From WTFV01 sp965200895 (GTDB taxonomy: Bacteria > Acidobacteriota > Vicinamibacteria > Vicinamibacterales > UBA8438), in contig CBDAVM010000001.1 of assembly GCA_965200895.1 (NCBI GenBank), positions 496,001 through 560,000 on the forward strand: DNA of 64,000 bases, in the 5' to 3' direction. Under the pieces are notes generated by a model, which saw only the letters and a program-made list of their open reading frames with translations, did no database searches and was not told where the DNA came from. Numbering within the stretch: the first letter of the stretch is position 1; every line of letters begins with the position of its first letter. The translations under genes were made by a program, and so were the position numbers. Shown piece after piece: positions 1-8,968 of the stretch.

Positions 1-838
1 CGCCGACGCGCCCGGCGCGATCGACACCGGCCGGCTGGATGGACACGTCCGCTTCCAGGCGGTCCATTTCTCCTACGACGGCGTGCGCACCGTGCTCGAC
101 GACGTCAACTTCGCCGCGCGGCCCGGCGAGCTGGTCGCCATCGTCGGCCCGACCGGGGCCGGCAAGACGACGCTCGCGCACCTGATCCCGCGGCTCTTCG
201 AGCCCACATCGGGGCGGGTCCTGATCGACGGGCGCGACGCCCGCGCCTACCGCCTCCGTTCGCTCCGCGAACGGATTGCCCTGGTGCCACAGGATCCGCT
301 CCTCTTCGCGGGCACCATTGCCGACAACATCCGCTACGGGCGGCTCGACGCCTCGGACGAGGAGGTCGCGCAGGCCGCCCGGGACGCCCAGATACACGCG
401 GCCATCGCCCGCCTGCCGCACGGCTACGACACGCCGGTCGCGGAGGCCGGCGCCACACTCTCCGGCGGCGAGCGCCAGCGGCTCGGCATCGCGCGGGCGC
501 TGCTGAAGCGGGCGCCGATCCTGATCCTGGATGAACCGACGTCTGCGGTGGACACCCTGGCCGAGGCGGCGGTCTTCGACACCCTGCGCCGCCTGCGGGA
601 CCGTTGCACGACGTTCGTCATCGCGCATCGCCTGTCGACCATCCGCGACGCCACCCGCATCCTCGTGCTGCAGGACGGACGGATCACGGCCCAGGGCCGT
701 CACCAGACCCTGCTCGCCTCCAGCGATCTCTATCGCCGCATGTGGGAGCGCCTGGCCAGCGGCGGGTCGCTCGACGATCCCGATCTGGCCGACTCCGCGG
801 CAACCCCGGCGGACGTGGCGCTGCCGGCGCGTTCCTGA
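1..838 (+). CDS. ABC exporter, C-terminal nucleotide-binding domain (5' end outside window)
   Basis: This is the ATP-binding half of an ABC exporter; the frame is open from base 2 to the window edge, so the membrane domain lies upstream, outside the window. Visible motifs are Walker A (GPTGAGKTT), the signature LSGGERQRLG, Walker B (ILILDEPTSAVD) with its catalytic Glu, and the H-loop (VIAHRLST). The domain order and the motif following Walker B are those of MsbA-like type IV exporters that move lipids or drugs across the inner membrane. The glycosyltransferase starts 7 bases downstream, which hints at export of a glycosylated or lipid product, but the substrate cannot be read from this domain. 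Confidence 0.93.
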   Translation, partial: ADAPGAIDTGRLDGHVRFQAVHFSYDGVRTVLDDVNFAARPGELVAIVGPTGAGKTTLAHLIPRLFEPTSGRVLIDGRDARAYRLRSLRERIALVPQDPLLFAGTIADNIRYGRLDASDEEVAQAARDAQIHAAIARLPHGYDTPVAEAGATLSGGERQRLGIARALLKRAPILILDEPTSAVDTLAEAAVFDTLRRLRDRCTTFVIAHRLSTIRDATRILVLQDGRITAQGRHQTLLASSDLYRRMWERLASGGSLDDPDLADSAATPADVALPARS

Positions 839-845
839 CGCGATC

Positions 846-1967
846 ATGAGAATCCTCTTCGCCGGCATCATCGGGCGCTACCCGTTCGGCGGCGTCACCT
901 GGTGCTCGTTGATGTACCTGCTGGGACTGCGCGACCTGGGCCACGAGGTCTGCTATCTCGAGGACACGGGCGAGTGCGTCTACGACGCGGACGCCGACGC
1001 CATCTCCGAGGATCCGGCCTACGGCACGCGCACCATCCACGAAGCGCTGGCGCCGCACGGTCTGGGCGACCGCTGGTGCTTCGTGAACTACGACGAGACG
1101 TACCACGGCTGGTCGCGCGACCGGCTGCGCGAGTACTGCCGCGACGCCGACCTGTACATCGACCTGTCGGGCGGCTGCTGGTTCTGGCGCGACGAGTACC
1201 GGGCGATCCCGAGGCGCATCTTCATCGACTCGGATCCGGTATTCACGCAGCTTGCCATCGCCAAGGGGGTTGCCTGGTACGTGGACTTCTTCCGCGGGTT
1301 CGACCACCTGTTCACGTTCGGCGCCAACATCGGCACTCCCGCCTGCGATGTGCCGACCAGCGGATTCGTCTGGCGCAGGACCTGGCAGCCGGTCGTCACG
1401 CGACTGTGGCGCACCGACCGCCCCCCGGCCCGCGACCGCTTCACCACCGTGATGACCTGGAAGACGGAGAGCTTCACCGATGTCGACGGCAACAAGGACC
1501 GGGAGTTCGTCCGGTTCCTCGACCTGCCGGCGCGCACCCCGGCGCGTTTCGAGCTCGCCGTCAACGGCCCCCGCGAGCTGCTGCGCAGGCACGGCTGGTC
1601 GCCGGTCGATGCGATGCGCATCTCGCGCACGGCGGACGCCTACCGGGAATTCCTCCAGGGATCGAAGGCCGAGTTCGGCGTGGCGAAGCACGCCTACGTC
1701 GCACACCGGTCCGGCTGGTTCAGCGATCGCACCGCCTGCTACCTGGCCGCGGGACGCCCCGCGGTGGTGCAGGACACCGGGTGGAGCGAGCACGTCCCGT
1801 CGGGCACGGGCCTGATCCCGTTCTCGACCGTCGACGAGGCAGTCGATGCTCTCGCCCGGGTCGAGAGCGACTACGCGCTGCACGCCGCGCGGGCCACCGC
1901 GATCGCGCGAGAGTGCTTCGACGCCTCGCACGTACTGTCGCGGCTGCTCGATACGTCCTGCACCTGA
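846..1967 (+). CDS. Glycosyltransferase-like protein (GT-B type)
   Basis: A 373-residue protein beginning MRILFAGIIGRYPFGG, which looks like the first strand and donor-domain loop of a GT-B glycosyltransferase. The C-terminal half holds a stretch typical of the nucleotide-sugar domain (YLAAGRPAVVQDTGW, then GTGLIPF) where family 1/4 enzymes carry a conserved Pro and acidic region. The usual EX7E motif is not obvious, so the exact family is unclear. It follows the ABC exporter by 7 bases and has no strong Shine-Dalgarno sequence, so translational coupling is likely. It may also be a sugar-binding relative without catalytic activity. Confidence 0.75.
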   Translation: MRILFAGIIGRYPFGGVTWCSLMYLLGLRDLGHEVCYLEDTGECVYDADADAISEDPAYGTRTIHEALAPHGLGDRWCFVNYDETYHGWSRDRLREYCRDADLYIDLSGGCWFWRDEYRAIPRRIFIDSDPVFTQLAIAKGVAWYVDFFRGFDHLFTFGANIGTPACDVPTSGFVWRRTWQPVVTRLWRTDRPPARDRFTTVMTWKTESFTDVDGNKDREFVRFLDLPARTPARFELAVNGPRELLRRHGWSPVDAMRISRTADAYREFLQGSKAEFGVAKHAYVAHRSGWFSDRTACYLAAGRPAVVQDTGWSEHVPSGTGLIPFSTVDEAVDALARVESDYALHAARATAIARECFDASHVLSRLLDTSCT

Positions 1968-2113
1968 TGGTATGCAATGTCGGCATGGCCGGACGCGTCA
2001 CGCCCACGTCCGATGGATCAGGTCGCATGCGAATCGCAGATGACGCCGGCGGCCAACGGCCTCGAACGGCTCGCCCGCGCGAAAGTGACGTACGCTTTCA
2101 ACGACGGAGCAGG

Positions 2114-2965
2114 ATGACGCCGCCTGCCGATCTTCACGGCCGCTCGCTGCTGGCGGTTCTTGCACACCCGGATGACGAGTCTCTCGCGTGCGGCGGGCTC
2201 CTGGCGTGGTGCGCCCATCTCGGCGCCGAGGTTTCGCTCCTCTGCATGACGCGGGGCGAGCTCGGTCGGGGCACGGGCGACATGGGACGGACGCGGCAAC
2301 GGGAACTGGAGGCGGCAGTGCGGGCACTCGGCATCGGCGCCGTGACGCTGCTCGACCACGCGGACGGCATGCTGCCCTGGCTCTCCGTTGAAACGCTGCA
2401 GCGCGCGATCGAAGACGGGATTCGCGCCCGGCGGCCGGAGGTCGTGGTCACCTTCGACGCCGACGGACTCTACTGGCATCCGGACCACATCGCGGTGCAC
2501 GAGTTGACGACGATCGCGGTCGCGGCGCTGGGCGCCTCGGCACCGGCGCTCTACTACGTCACGATGCCGCCGGGTTCGATGCGCGCGGTCGCCGACCACG
2601 CCGCTGCAACGCTGCGGAACGGTCCGGAGGGCGAAGCCGCGACCGCCGGCGACGGCGCCGGACCTCGTCCTCCGCGAAACGATTCCGACCGCAATCCGCC
2701 GACATCGATTCTCGGGGTCGCCGACCCCGACGCGTTCGGTTCGCCCGCCACCGCAGCGACCATCGTGATCGACACCGGGCGCTACGCCACCCGCAAGCTC
2801 GCGGCCCTGGCCTGCCACAGGTCACAGTTTCAGAACAGCGCCCTGGCGTACGTCACCGAGCGCGATGCGTCGCGCCTGCTGGGCGTCGAACACTACCGTC
2901 GGGCCGCCGTCGGCACCGCGGCCCGCACGTTCCTCGACGACCTCGGGACGCGTCGGCCATGCTGA
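2114..2965 (+). CDS. PIG-L family deacetylase
   Basis: Members of this family are zinc-dependent N-deacetylases acting on N-acetylglucosaminyl lipids, bacillithiol and mycothiol precursors, or antibiotic intermediates. The sequence shows the N-terminal zinc motif AHPDDE (about residues 16-21) and the second motif HPDH near residue 126. At 283 residues it is slightly long for the family because of a Gly/Ala/Pro-rich insert around residues 175-205. The ATG at 2114 was chosen because it follows GGAGCAGG. Its stop overlaps the next start by 7 bases, so the two genes are translated together. Confidence 0.9.
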   Translation: MTPPADLHGRSLLAVLAHPDDESLACGGLLAWCAHLGAEVSLLCMTRGELGRGTGDMGRTRQRELEAAVRALGIGAVTLLDHADGMLPWLSVETLQRAIEDGIRARRPEVVVTFDADGLYWHPDHIAVHELTTIAVAALGASAPALYYVTMPPGSMRAVADHAAATLRNGPEGEAATAGDGAGPRPPRNDSDRNPPTSILGVADPDAFGSPATAATIVIDTGRYATRKLAALACHRSQFQNSALAYVTERDASRLLGVEHYRRAAVGTAARTFLDDLGTRRPC

Positions 2966-4263
2966 TTCGGAGCCTGGAGCTGCTGCGGTGTCCGTTCTGC
3001 GGCACGCGCCTGTCGGTCGTCGAGAATGCGGCGCTGGACCGCGGTGCGGAGCGGATGGAAGCAGGCGTTCTCGGATGCGAGTGCTGCGCCTTCCCCGTGG
3101 TCGCGGGCATTCCGGTCCTGATCGCCGATGACACGACGCGGGGCGCCATGCACGCCCTGGAAGCGGGGCGACGTGACGAAGCCCTCCACCAGTTGCTCGG
3201 CCTGGGCGGCCGGCGGCTCGACGCGTTCCGCGCGCTGATCGCCGGTGACCGCCCGCCGACGTATCGCGATCTGCTGTCCGTGCTGTGCCTCGACGCCGAA
3301 GCGGACTACATGCTCCACCGCTACTCGGACCCGACCTGTGTGCTCGTCGAGGCGCTGCTCGACGCCGTGGCCGGCCGCAGTCCCGGTGGCTCCCGGAGGG
3401 CACAGCGACCGGAACGAAACACGGCCACCGCGCGACACGCGCCGACCGCACCGGGGCGCGCACTCGACCTCTGCGGGGGCTCCGGCCATTTCACCCGCAT
3501 TCTGCTGCGCCGGCGCGCCGGCGCGGGCGCCGTCGTCGTAGCCGACGTCGAGTTCTGGAAGCTGTGGCTCGCCTCCCGCATCCTGGCCCCGGACTGCGAG
3601 CCGGTCTGCTGCGACGCGAACAGCCCGCTGCCCTTCGCGGACGCACGCTTCTCGACGGTCCTGCTGAGCGACGCGTTTCCGTACATCTGGCACAAGCGGC
3701 TGCTCGCCGGCGAGATGCGGCGCGTTGCCGAAGCGGACGGCGTGATCCTGATGCCGCACCTGCACAGCGCGCACGGCGAGAACCACTCGGCCGGCGACAC
3801 GCTCTCGCCGACCGCCTACCGCGACCTGTTCGCGCCGCTGGCGCCCCGGCTGTTCGACGACCGCCGGCTGTTCGACGATGTGCTCGACCGTCGTGTCGTG
3901 GACCTCGCCCACGACACCTCCCCGGAAAAATGCGGTGACACGCCGTCGATCACGCTCGTCGCGACCCGCGACACCAGGCTGTACCGGCGACACGACGTCA
4001 TCGACCGGCTCGACGTAACCGGCGTGCTGACCGTCAACCCGCTCTACCGCGTGGACTGCGCGGACGGCGTCTCGCGACTCACGCTCAGCTTTCCCACCCC
4101 GGAGTACGAGGACGAGTTCGGACTGGCCAGGCGGTACCTGCCCGAGCGGCTCACCGTGAAGGGCGACCTGCAGGGTGCGATAGACCCGGCCGCCGTTGGG
4201 CCGATGTACCCTGCGCTGCGTCGGCGGCGGGTGCTACTTGACCTGCCGAGATATTACCGTTGA
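2959..4263 (+). CDS. Trm112-like zinc domain fused to class I SAM methyltransferase
   Basis: A 434-residue protein. The first 55 or so residues resemble a Trm112/UPF0434 zinc module: LRCPFCGTRL, then CECCAFPVVAGIPVLI. After a linker comes a Rossmann methyltransferase domain with SAM motif I (LDLCGGSGHF, near residue 170), a later acidic strand and the phrase RFSTVLLSDAFPYIW matching motif IV. Such fusions methylate small molecules or lipids in secondary pathways; the substrate here is unknown. It overlaps the PIG-L gene and shares its transcript, so it may modify the deacetylated product. Confidence 0.85.
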   Translation: MLIRSLELLRCPFCGTRLSVVENAALDRGAERMEAGVLGCECCAFPVVAGIPVLIADDTTRGAMHALEAGRRDEALHQLLGLGGRRLDAFRALIAGDRPPTYRDLLSVLCLDAEADYMLHRYSDPTCVLVEALLDAVAGRSPGGSRRAQRPERNTATARHAPTAPGRALDLCGGSGHFTRILLRRRAGAGAVVVADVEFWKLWLASRILAPDCEPVCCDANSPLPFADARFSTVLLSDAFPYIWHKRLLAGEMRRVAEADGVILMPHLHSAHGENHSAGDTLSPTAYRDLFAPLAPRLFDDRRLFDDVLDRRVVDLAHDTSPEKCGDTPSITLVATRDTRLYRRHDVIDRLDVTGVLTVNPLYRVDCADGVSRLTLSFPTPEYEDEFGLARRYLPERLTVKGDLQGAIDPAAVGPMYPALRRRRVLLDLPRYYR

Positions 4264-4356
4264 CAGATGTTCCCCGAACAGCATTGAGGACCGCACGGAT
4301 GAACTCTCACGTCAGATGTCCTGCACTCGACGTCCGGCTGCATCGTACTCGTCGCC

Positions 4357-5202
4357 TCAACCCTGAAGAACTCGAAATGGATGATTCTCCGCCTCCCATG
4401 CCTGCATGTACGTCCACAAGGTCGTCGCGTGCAAATCGGCTGTAGAAAAACCGGAACGGAGAATTCCGGAAATGTGCCTGTCCCCGACCCCGGCCTCTAC
4501 CTTGCCGAGAATACGGCCAAGTCCTATTCTCAAAATACTCACCATGTCGTGCCCCCGAACGACACGCCACGGATCGACGACCGGCAACTGCGCGATGCAC
4601 CGCCCCACTACGTCTTCATCGCACGGCGAACCGTCCTTCACCACTGCGCGGATCAACCCCTCTCCATCCACTGTCCACGTCGCGGCATCGACAAAACGCG
4701 GCACGCGAATTCTCGAATGGTCAATGTCGAGACCGTTGCGCAAGGCAGCGAACCTCAGGCGTCCGAAGACCAGCGCGCGTTCCAGCAGCGCACTGCGCAC
4801 ATCCACTCCTGCATTCGTTTCAAACCTGCGAATCTTCGACTCGTCACCATACTCCGCAAGAACCTTTTCCAGAGCGGACGATCGGCAAAGAAGGCACTCC
4901 AGGTCGTGAACATCCGTTCTCACTATGTTCCTGGTACCGATGTCGCCGTTCATCAAACTGTCACAGTCATCGTCCACGATCCCCAGTACTCCGCCGAAGC
5001 TCTCCGCATTGAGCCGCTTAACGCCACCGATGACGTTCTTCTTGCCCTCGCCATCCACGAGTTCACATTCCGCCCATTTCCTCGGCCGCCAGAATCGCAT
5101 ATCCGTCACGCCTTCTACGACCAGAAATGCACCCGCGTGGTCCATGCGCATCATCTTGATCTCCGAGGCAATCGTGCCCGGATCCTTGTTGCCGGTCGGC
5201 AT
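4357..5202 (-). CDS. DUF4435 (TOPRIM-like) effector, PARIS AriB-like
   Basis: A 281-residue DUF4435 protein. It has the two acidic TOPRIM elements expected of a metal-dependent nuclease: FLVVEGVTD with Glu30, and GIVDDDCD with Asp77-Asp81. In PARIS, AriB is a DUF4435 protein released by the partner ATPase when a phage anti-restriction protein is sensed, and it then cleaves host tRNA. The ATG directly abuts the TGA of the ATPase gene (TGAATG), so translation is coupled. The base composition is clearly lower in GC than both flanks, a sign of transfer. The family match is strong; assignment to PARIS rather than another AAA/DUF4435 pair is inference. Confidence 0.8.
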   Translation of the reverse strand: MPTGNKDPGTIASEIKMMRMDHAGAFLVVEGVTDMRFWRPRKWAECELVDGEGKKNVIGGVKRLNAESFGGVLGIVDDDCDSLMNGDIGTRNIVRTDVHDLECLLCRSSALEKVLAEYGDESKIRRFETNAGVDVRSALLERALVFGRLRFAALRNGLDIDHSRIRVPRFVDAATWTVDGEGLIRAVVKDGSPCDEDVVGRCIAQLPVVDPWRVVRGHDMVSILRIGLGRILGKVEAGVGDRHISGILRSGFSTADLHATTLWTYMQAWEAENHPFRVLQG

Positions 5203-6528
5203 TCAGCCTGCATCTCCGAGACCAACCATCAGGTCGTCCCTGTCGCCGACGACGTACGGCGAATGCGTGGCGACCAGGGCATCGAAGTTCGACAAATCGA
5301 CGATCTTCAGCAAGTCGGGAAGGAACCGTTTCTGCCACGCCACGTGAAGAGAAAGCTCAGGTTCGTCGATCAGTACTATGGTATTCGACCGGACCCTGAA
5401 CAACAAGTCGTAGTGCAGAACCAGCTCCTGTTGCTCCCCCGACGACAACGACCGCAGTGGCAGCATTTTCCCAGTGTCGCTCATCGCGACGAGCCCGTGC
5501 TCCCGGTTCAACTCGATCTTCTTGTGCCGATACTTCTGATTCACGTTGTCTAGGAGAACACGGACTCTCTTCGCCAGGTCAGCCAGCACGTGGAGTTTCT
5601 TTTCGGTATCCTGAACGTACAGCGTCATCACCCGGATCCGGGTCTGATCCATTCCACCCAAACTGTCGACAGGGAACGGATGCGTCGGAGATTCGTCCAG
5701 GATCCCGATTCTCTTGAGCGCCTCGGTCTTGCGATCCAAATCGGACATCTGTTTCTTGAGTTCGTCGACCGCCAGCTCGTCTGTCGCAGAAATCAACCGC
5801 TGCGGAAACGACTGGTCCAGGGCCTGCGACTCCCGTCCGTACTTGACCATCGTATCGGCAATCCGCTTTCGGAAATGCTCGCTGCATCGGTCCACCGCGG
5901 AAATCGTCCGTTCACGCTGCAGCGTCCTCGGGTAATTGAAACGCGAGATGGAACTCCAGTCCGTCCGCACCAGACGCTGCGCCTCGATGAAGTGAGCACG
6001 AGCGTGATCGAGAAAGACATCGAACCAACGCGAGTCCTCATCGCCCGGATGTTCCAGCACCTCGGAATATCGGGAAACTACGTCCGAGGCGTCGAGCACT
6101 TCGTCGTCACGCATGTCTATCCAGGCATGGGCAATCGCCGGGTGCGGACGTAGATAATCGATCTTCGCTGCTATCTGGTCGGCCGGGTCCAGCTCGTCGA
6201 CCCTTGCCGAATGCGCCTGCCCCTGGGTGGACAGCTTCAATTCATAGTGCGTGTCGCCGCCGGACCTTTCGCCCGCAGCCTCCACTTCGACGGTACTGCC
6301 GTCATGAAACTCCAGGAAGAAACGCGAGAACGGAATGCCTCGAATGTAGCCGAGGCGCCGCCGGAGCAGAGCGTCGATCATCCCCAGAACGACCGTCTTG
6401 CCAACGCCGTTCGGACCGTGCAGGAGGGTGACGCGGTCATCAAGCTTGAGGTGAATGTCGTGGTCGTAGATGTCGAAGAGTCGATCCACCACGATGCGCT
6501 GAAGCCTCAGCAACTCCGATTCGGCCAT
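5203..6528 (-). CDS. AAA/ABC-type ATPase, PARIS AriA-like
   Basis: A 441-residue ATPase of the AAA_15/AAA_21 group (SMC/ABC-like). Walker A is GPNGVGKT (38-45). A coiled-coil-like middle section (about 230-330) follows, then an ABC signature (LSSGEQQE), Walker B (IVLIDEPELSLH) and a switch His (VATHSP). Length and motif order match the sensor ATPase of two-gene PARIS systems, which forms a scaffold that holds the DUF4435 effector. The gene is upstream of and coupled to that effector. The start at 6528 gives MAESELLRLQ; no strong ribosome site is visible. The two genes sit alone between unrelated operons, as expected for a mobile defence cassette. Confidence 0.82.
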   Translation of the reverse strand: MAESELLRLQRIVVDRLFDIYDHDIHLKLDDRVTLLHGPNGVGKTVVLGMIDALLRRRLGYIRGIPFSRFFLEFHDGSTVEVEAAGERSGGDTHYELKLSTQGQAHSARVDELDPADQIAAKIDYLRPHPAIAHAWIDMRDDEVLDASDVVSRYSEVLEHPGDEDSRWFDVFLDHARAHFIEAQRLVRTDWSSISRFNYPRTLQRERTISAVDRCSEHFRKRIADTMVKYGRESQALDQSFPQRLISATDELAVDELKKQMSDLDRKTEALKRIGILDESPTHPFPVDSLGGMDQTRIRVMTLYVQDTEKKLHVLADLAKRVRVLLDNVNQKYRHKKIELNREHGLVAMSDTGKMLPLRSLSSGEQQELVLHYDLLFRVRSNTIVLIDEPELSLHVAWQKRFLPDLLKIVDLSNFDALVATHSPYVVGDRDDLMVGLGDAG

Positions 6529-6682
6529 GAATCAGTCCCGACCGACGAACAGCTCGGCGTCGCCGCCGAGCACGTGTGGTGGACACGCAACCGGATGGTA
6601 CACAACGAACCAACACGCCGACAGCGCAATCATCGAGTCATCACGTAGCACCCGGACTGAAGCGAACATTGCCTTCAGTTTA

Positions 6683-8404
6683 TCATTCACGTCCGCCGCG
6701 GGCGGGCTGTTCGGCGACCGTCCTCCCGCCGAAATCCTCAGCATCTCCGAACGCGTCGAGGAGCACCGCCAGGAGACCGTGCATCCGGGCGACGGTCCGA
6801 CTTCCGGGAGCGAGCCCCGTCATGAACCCGTGGAGCCGCAATCGGTCGAGCAGCGCGGGGCGGCTGGCGATCACGTGCACCGGCACTTCCCAGGAGGCGC
6901 CTTCCCCGCTCACGAGGGCCGGCGGCTGGTGGTCGCCGACCAGGATCATGACCAGGTCCCGGTCCGCCCGCAGCCGCAGGTACCCGCCGGCCGTGGCGTA
7001 GGCATAGCGCAGGGCCCGGACGTAGCTGGGACCCAGGTTCAACCAGTCGGGCTGCTCCGACCAGGCTTCGTACAGCTCGTCGTCGTCATAGGGTTGCGCC
7101 GACAGCACCCGCCCCCAGTCCGGCTGGTACGGCGGGGCCGGCGTGAAGGGCGCGTGCGTGCTGATGGTCGAGAAGAAGACGAATCGCGGCTCGCGGTCGC
7201 GCGGCTCGATCTCCAGGTGGTCGACCAGGGCCAGCGCATACTGGTCGTTGATGCTCCACCAGCCGAACGGCGGCCCGTGATAGTCGAGCCGGTCGTAGTC
7301 GTAGATCGCGTCGAAGCCATAGAAGGCGCCCTCTGGCCAGGCGACGAGCAGACCCGGCACGATCGCCAGGGCGCGATAGCCCCCGCGCTGGAACACCGTC
7401 ACCAGCGTGTCGCGCTGCTGGGCCATCAACCGCGCGTTGGTGCGGTCGTCGCGCACCTCGGTGCCCGACAGCAGGCTGATGTGGGCGAGCCACGACTCGC
7501 CCGCGAAGGTCGTCGACTCGACCCGCGCCGAGACGACATCGCGCCCGGTCTCCCGGATGTCCGCCATCAACTGCGCCCGGCTCCGTGCGAGTGCTTCCAC
7601 GAACACAGGCCGTTCCCAACTCACGGCGCCGTACGATTCCAGGAACACGATCAGCACGTCGGCGCCAGCGACGCGCGACAGGTCCGAGCGCAGCACCGGC
7701 GGCGGCCCCAGGGCCGCGAGCCCGGCGCCGCTCATCTCGTAGACCAATTCGTACGCCTCGCGTGCATAGGCCGAGGCCACCGGATCGGAGAATCGCAGCC
7801 GGTCCAGCGGTCGCCAGCCCGCCTGCTCCGCGGTGAAGAGCGTGATGACGAGCCCTGCGGCGGCGCCGAGGAGGCGCCTCTGGCCCGGTTCCGCGACCGC
7901 GCGCCCGACCCACCCCAGACACCACCGGGCGGCCGCGTAGACGGCGACCGGCGCCGCTGCGGCCACGACCGCGAACAGCGCCGTCTGCCACGGGTCGGCC
8001 ACGGTCGCGAACATGGCGCCAACGCTCGGGACGTGGCGCAGATCCCAGTATGGGTTCACGTCCCGGCCGTACAGCGCGCGCGTCGTGACGTCCACGTAGC
8101 GCCCCGCGATCAGCAGCACCCAGACGACGGCCACGCCCCGGAGCACACGTGTCGAGACCTGGCCGGCGCGGCGCCGCAGCAGCAGGAAACCCAGCAACAC
8201 AACCGTCAGGTCCGGGGACAGCTCGGCGGTGGGCCGGATCGCCAGCGTTGGCCAGACGTTGCGGAAGGTCAGCGACAGGTTGAGCAGCACCAGCGCCACG
8301 GCGACGGCAACCCAGGCCATCAGGCGCCGGAACCTGTCTCCGGACGCGGCCCGCCCTCTGCTGCCGGCCGGCGCGCGCGGGCCGCGGGGAATGTCTGCGG
8401 GCAC
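6683..8404 (-). CDS. Membrane-anchored sulfatase / LTA-synthase-like hydrolase-transferase
   Basis: A 573-residue protein with about five hydrophobic segments in the first 220 residues, followed by an extracytoplasmic alkaline-phosphatase-fold domain. Relevant signs are VLIVFLESYGAVSW at the start of the domain (metal-binding Glu region), a catalytic-type Thr in RVESTTFAGESW, a conserved STHAPF stretch and LVGDHQPP near the C terminus (metal-binding Asp-His). LtaS-like and phosphoethanolamine transferase-like enzymes with this layout move phospho-alcohol headgroups at the outer face of the inner membrane. The GTG start lies 12 bases after the DoxX-like gene. The CDP-alcohol phosphotransferase in the same neighbourhood makes a lipid-headgroup substrate plausible. 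Confidence 0.85.
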   Translation of the reverse strand: MPADIPRGPRAPAGSRGRAASGDRFRRLMAWVAVAVALVLLNLSLTFRNVWPTLAIRPTAELSPDLTVVLLGFLLLRRRAGQVSTRVLRGVAVVWVLLIAGRYVDVTTRALYGRDVNPYWDLRHVPSVGAMFATVADPWQTALFAVVAAAAPVAVYAAARWCLGWVGRAVAEPGQRRLLGAAAGLVITLFTAEQAGWRPLDRLRFSDPVASAYAREAYELVYEMSGAGLAALGPPPVLRSDLSRVAGADVLIVFLESYGAVSWERPVFVEALARSRAQLMADIRETGRDVVSARVESTTFAGESWLAHISLLSGTEVRDDRTNARLMAQQRDTLVTVFQRGGYRALAIVPGLLVAWPEGAFYGFDAIYDYDRLDYHGPPFGWWSINDQYALALVDHLEIEPRDREPRFVFFSTISTHAPFTPAPPYQPDWGRVLSAQPYDDDELYEAWSEQPDWLNLGPSYVRALRYAYATAGGYLRLRADRDLVMILVGDHQPPALVSGEGASWEVPVHVIASRPALLDRLRLHGFMTGLAPGSRTVARMHGLLAVLLDAFGDAEDFGGRTVAEQPARGGRE

Positions 8405-8416
8405 GGGCCGACGCCC

Positions 8417-8869
8417 CTACCGGAGGCTGAACGGAAGGCCCCGGCCGCCGATGGTCAGCGCGAGCAGACTGCCGAGGACCGGCGGACCGTAGCCGTTCGT
8501 CAGATAACCGAAGCCGGTGAACATGATGCCACTGGCGAAGTGGAAGTTCAACACCATCGACAGGGCGAGCCCGGCCGTCAGTCGGACGTGGAACCCGCCC
8601 ATGAGCGCCAGGCCGGCCGCGAACTCCGCCAGCGGCACGACGCGCGCAAAGAGGGATACGTACGGGATGCAGATCGTTTCGAGGTACCACAGGCTGTTTC
8701 CGGAAGTGAGTTCGCGCCAACGCTCCAGCTCGGACAGCAGGGGGGCGCTGTCGAGCAGCCAGACCGCCTTCTGCATCGCCATCAGGAACAGAAACAACCC
8801 CATGACCGCCGACAGTGCGCGCAGACCGACGCCGGCAGCGGTGGTACCCTGAAAGGACATGCCAGCCAT
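8417..8869 (-). CDS. DoxX-like membrane protein
   Basis: About 150 residues with four predicted membrane helices: GLRALSAVMGLFLFLMAM, the region around SLFARVVPLAEFAAGLALMGG, the helix after VRLTAGLALSMVLNFHFASG, and the C-terminal helix. The pattern Glu in helix 2 plus an N-F-H-F-A-S-G turn is typical of the DoxX/DoxD/SURF4-like group, whose members act in membrane redox or as small transport partners. Two ATG codons are possible (8869 or 8860); neither has a strong ribosome site. It heads a two-gene unit with the sulfatase-like enzyme and faces the divergent FkbM methyltransferase gene across about 100 bases. Confidence 0.75.
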   Translation of the reverse strand: MAGMSFQGTTAAGVGLRALSAVMGLFLFLMAMQKAVWLLDSAPLLSELERWRELTSGNSLWYLETICIPYVSLFARVVPLAEFAAGLALMGGFHVRLTAGLALSMVLNFHFASGIMFTGFGYLTNGYGPPVLGSLLALTIGGRGLPFSLR

Positions 8870-8968
8870 TGTAACCGCGCCACGTCCCGGCCCGGACTGC
8901 ACGCACCCGAAGAAGCGAACCGCCCCGGGGACGGGCGGAGCCGCGGGAGCACCCGGTTCCCCCGGCGC

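Noticed and set aside
6532..6744. Small minus-strand frame directly before the AAA ATPase
   Set aside because: It ends 4 bases before the ATPase start, but most of it lies inside the sulfatase gene on the same strand and no family, ribosome site or clear start supports it.
6527..8968. Very long plus-strand open frame opposite the sulfatase and DoxX genes
   Set aside because: It is an antisense artefact of high GC; only the part from 8969, the FkbM methyltransferase, has protein-like sequence.
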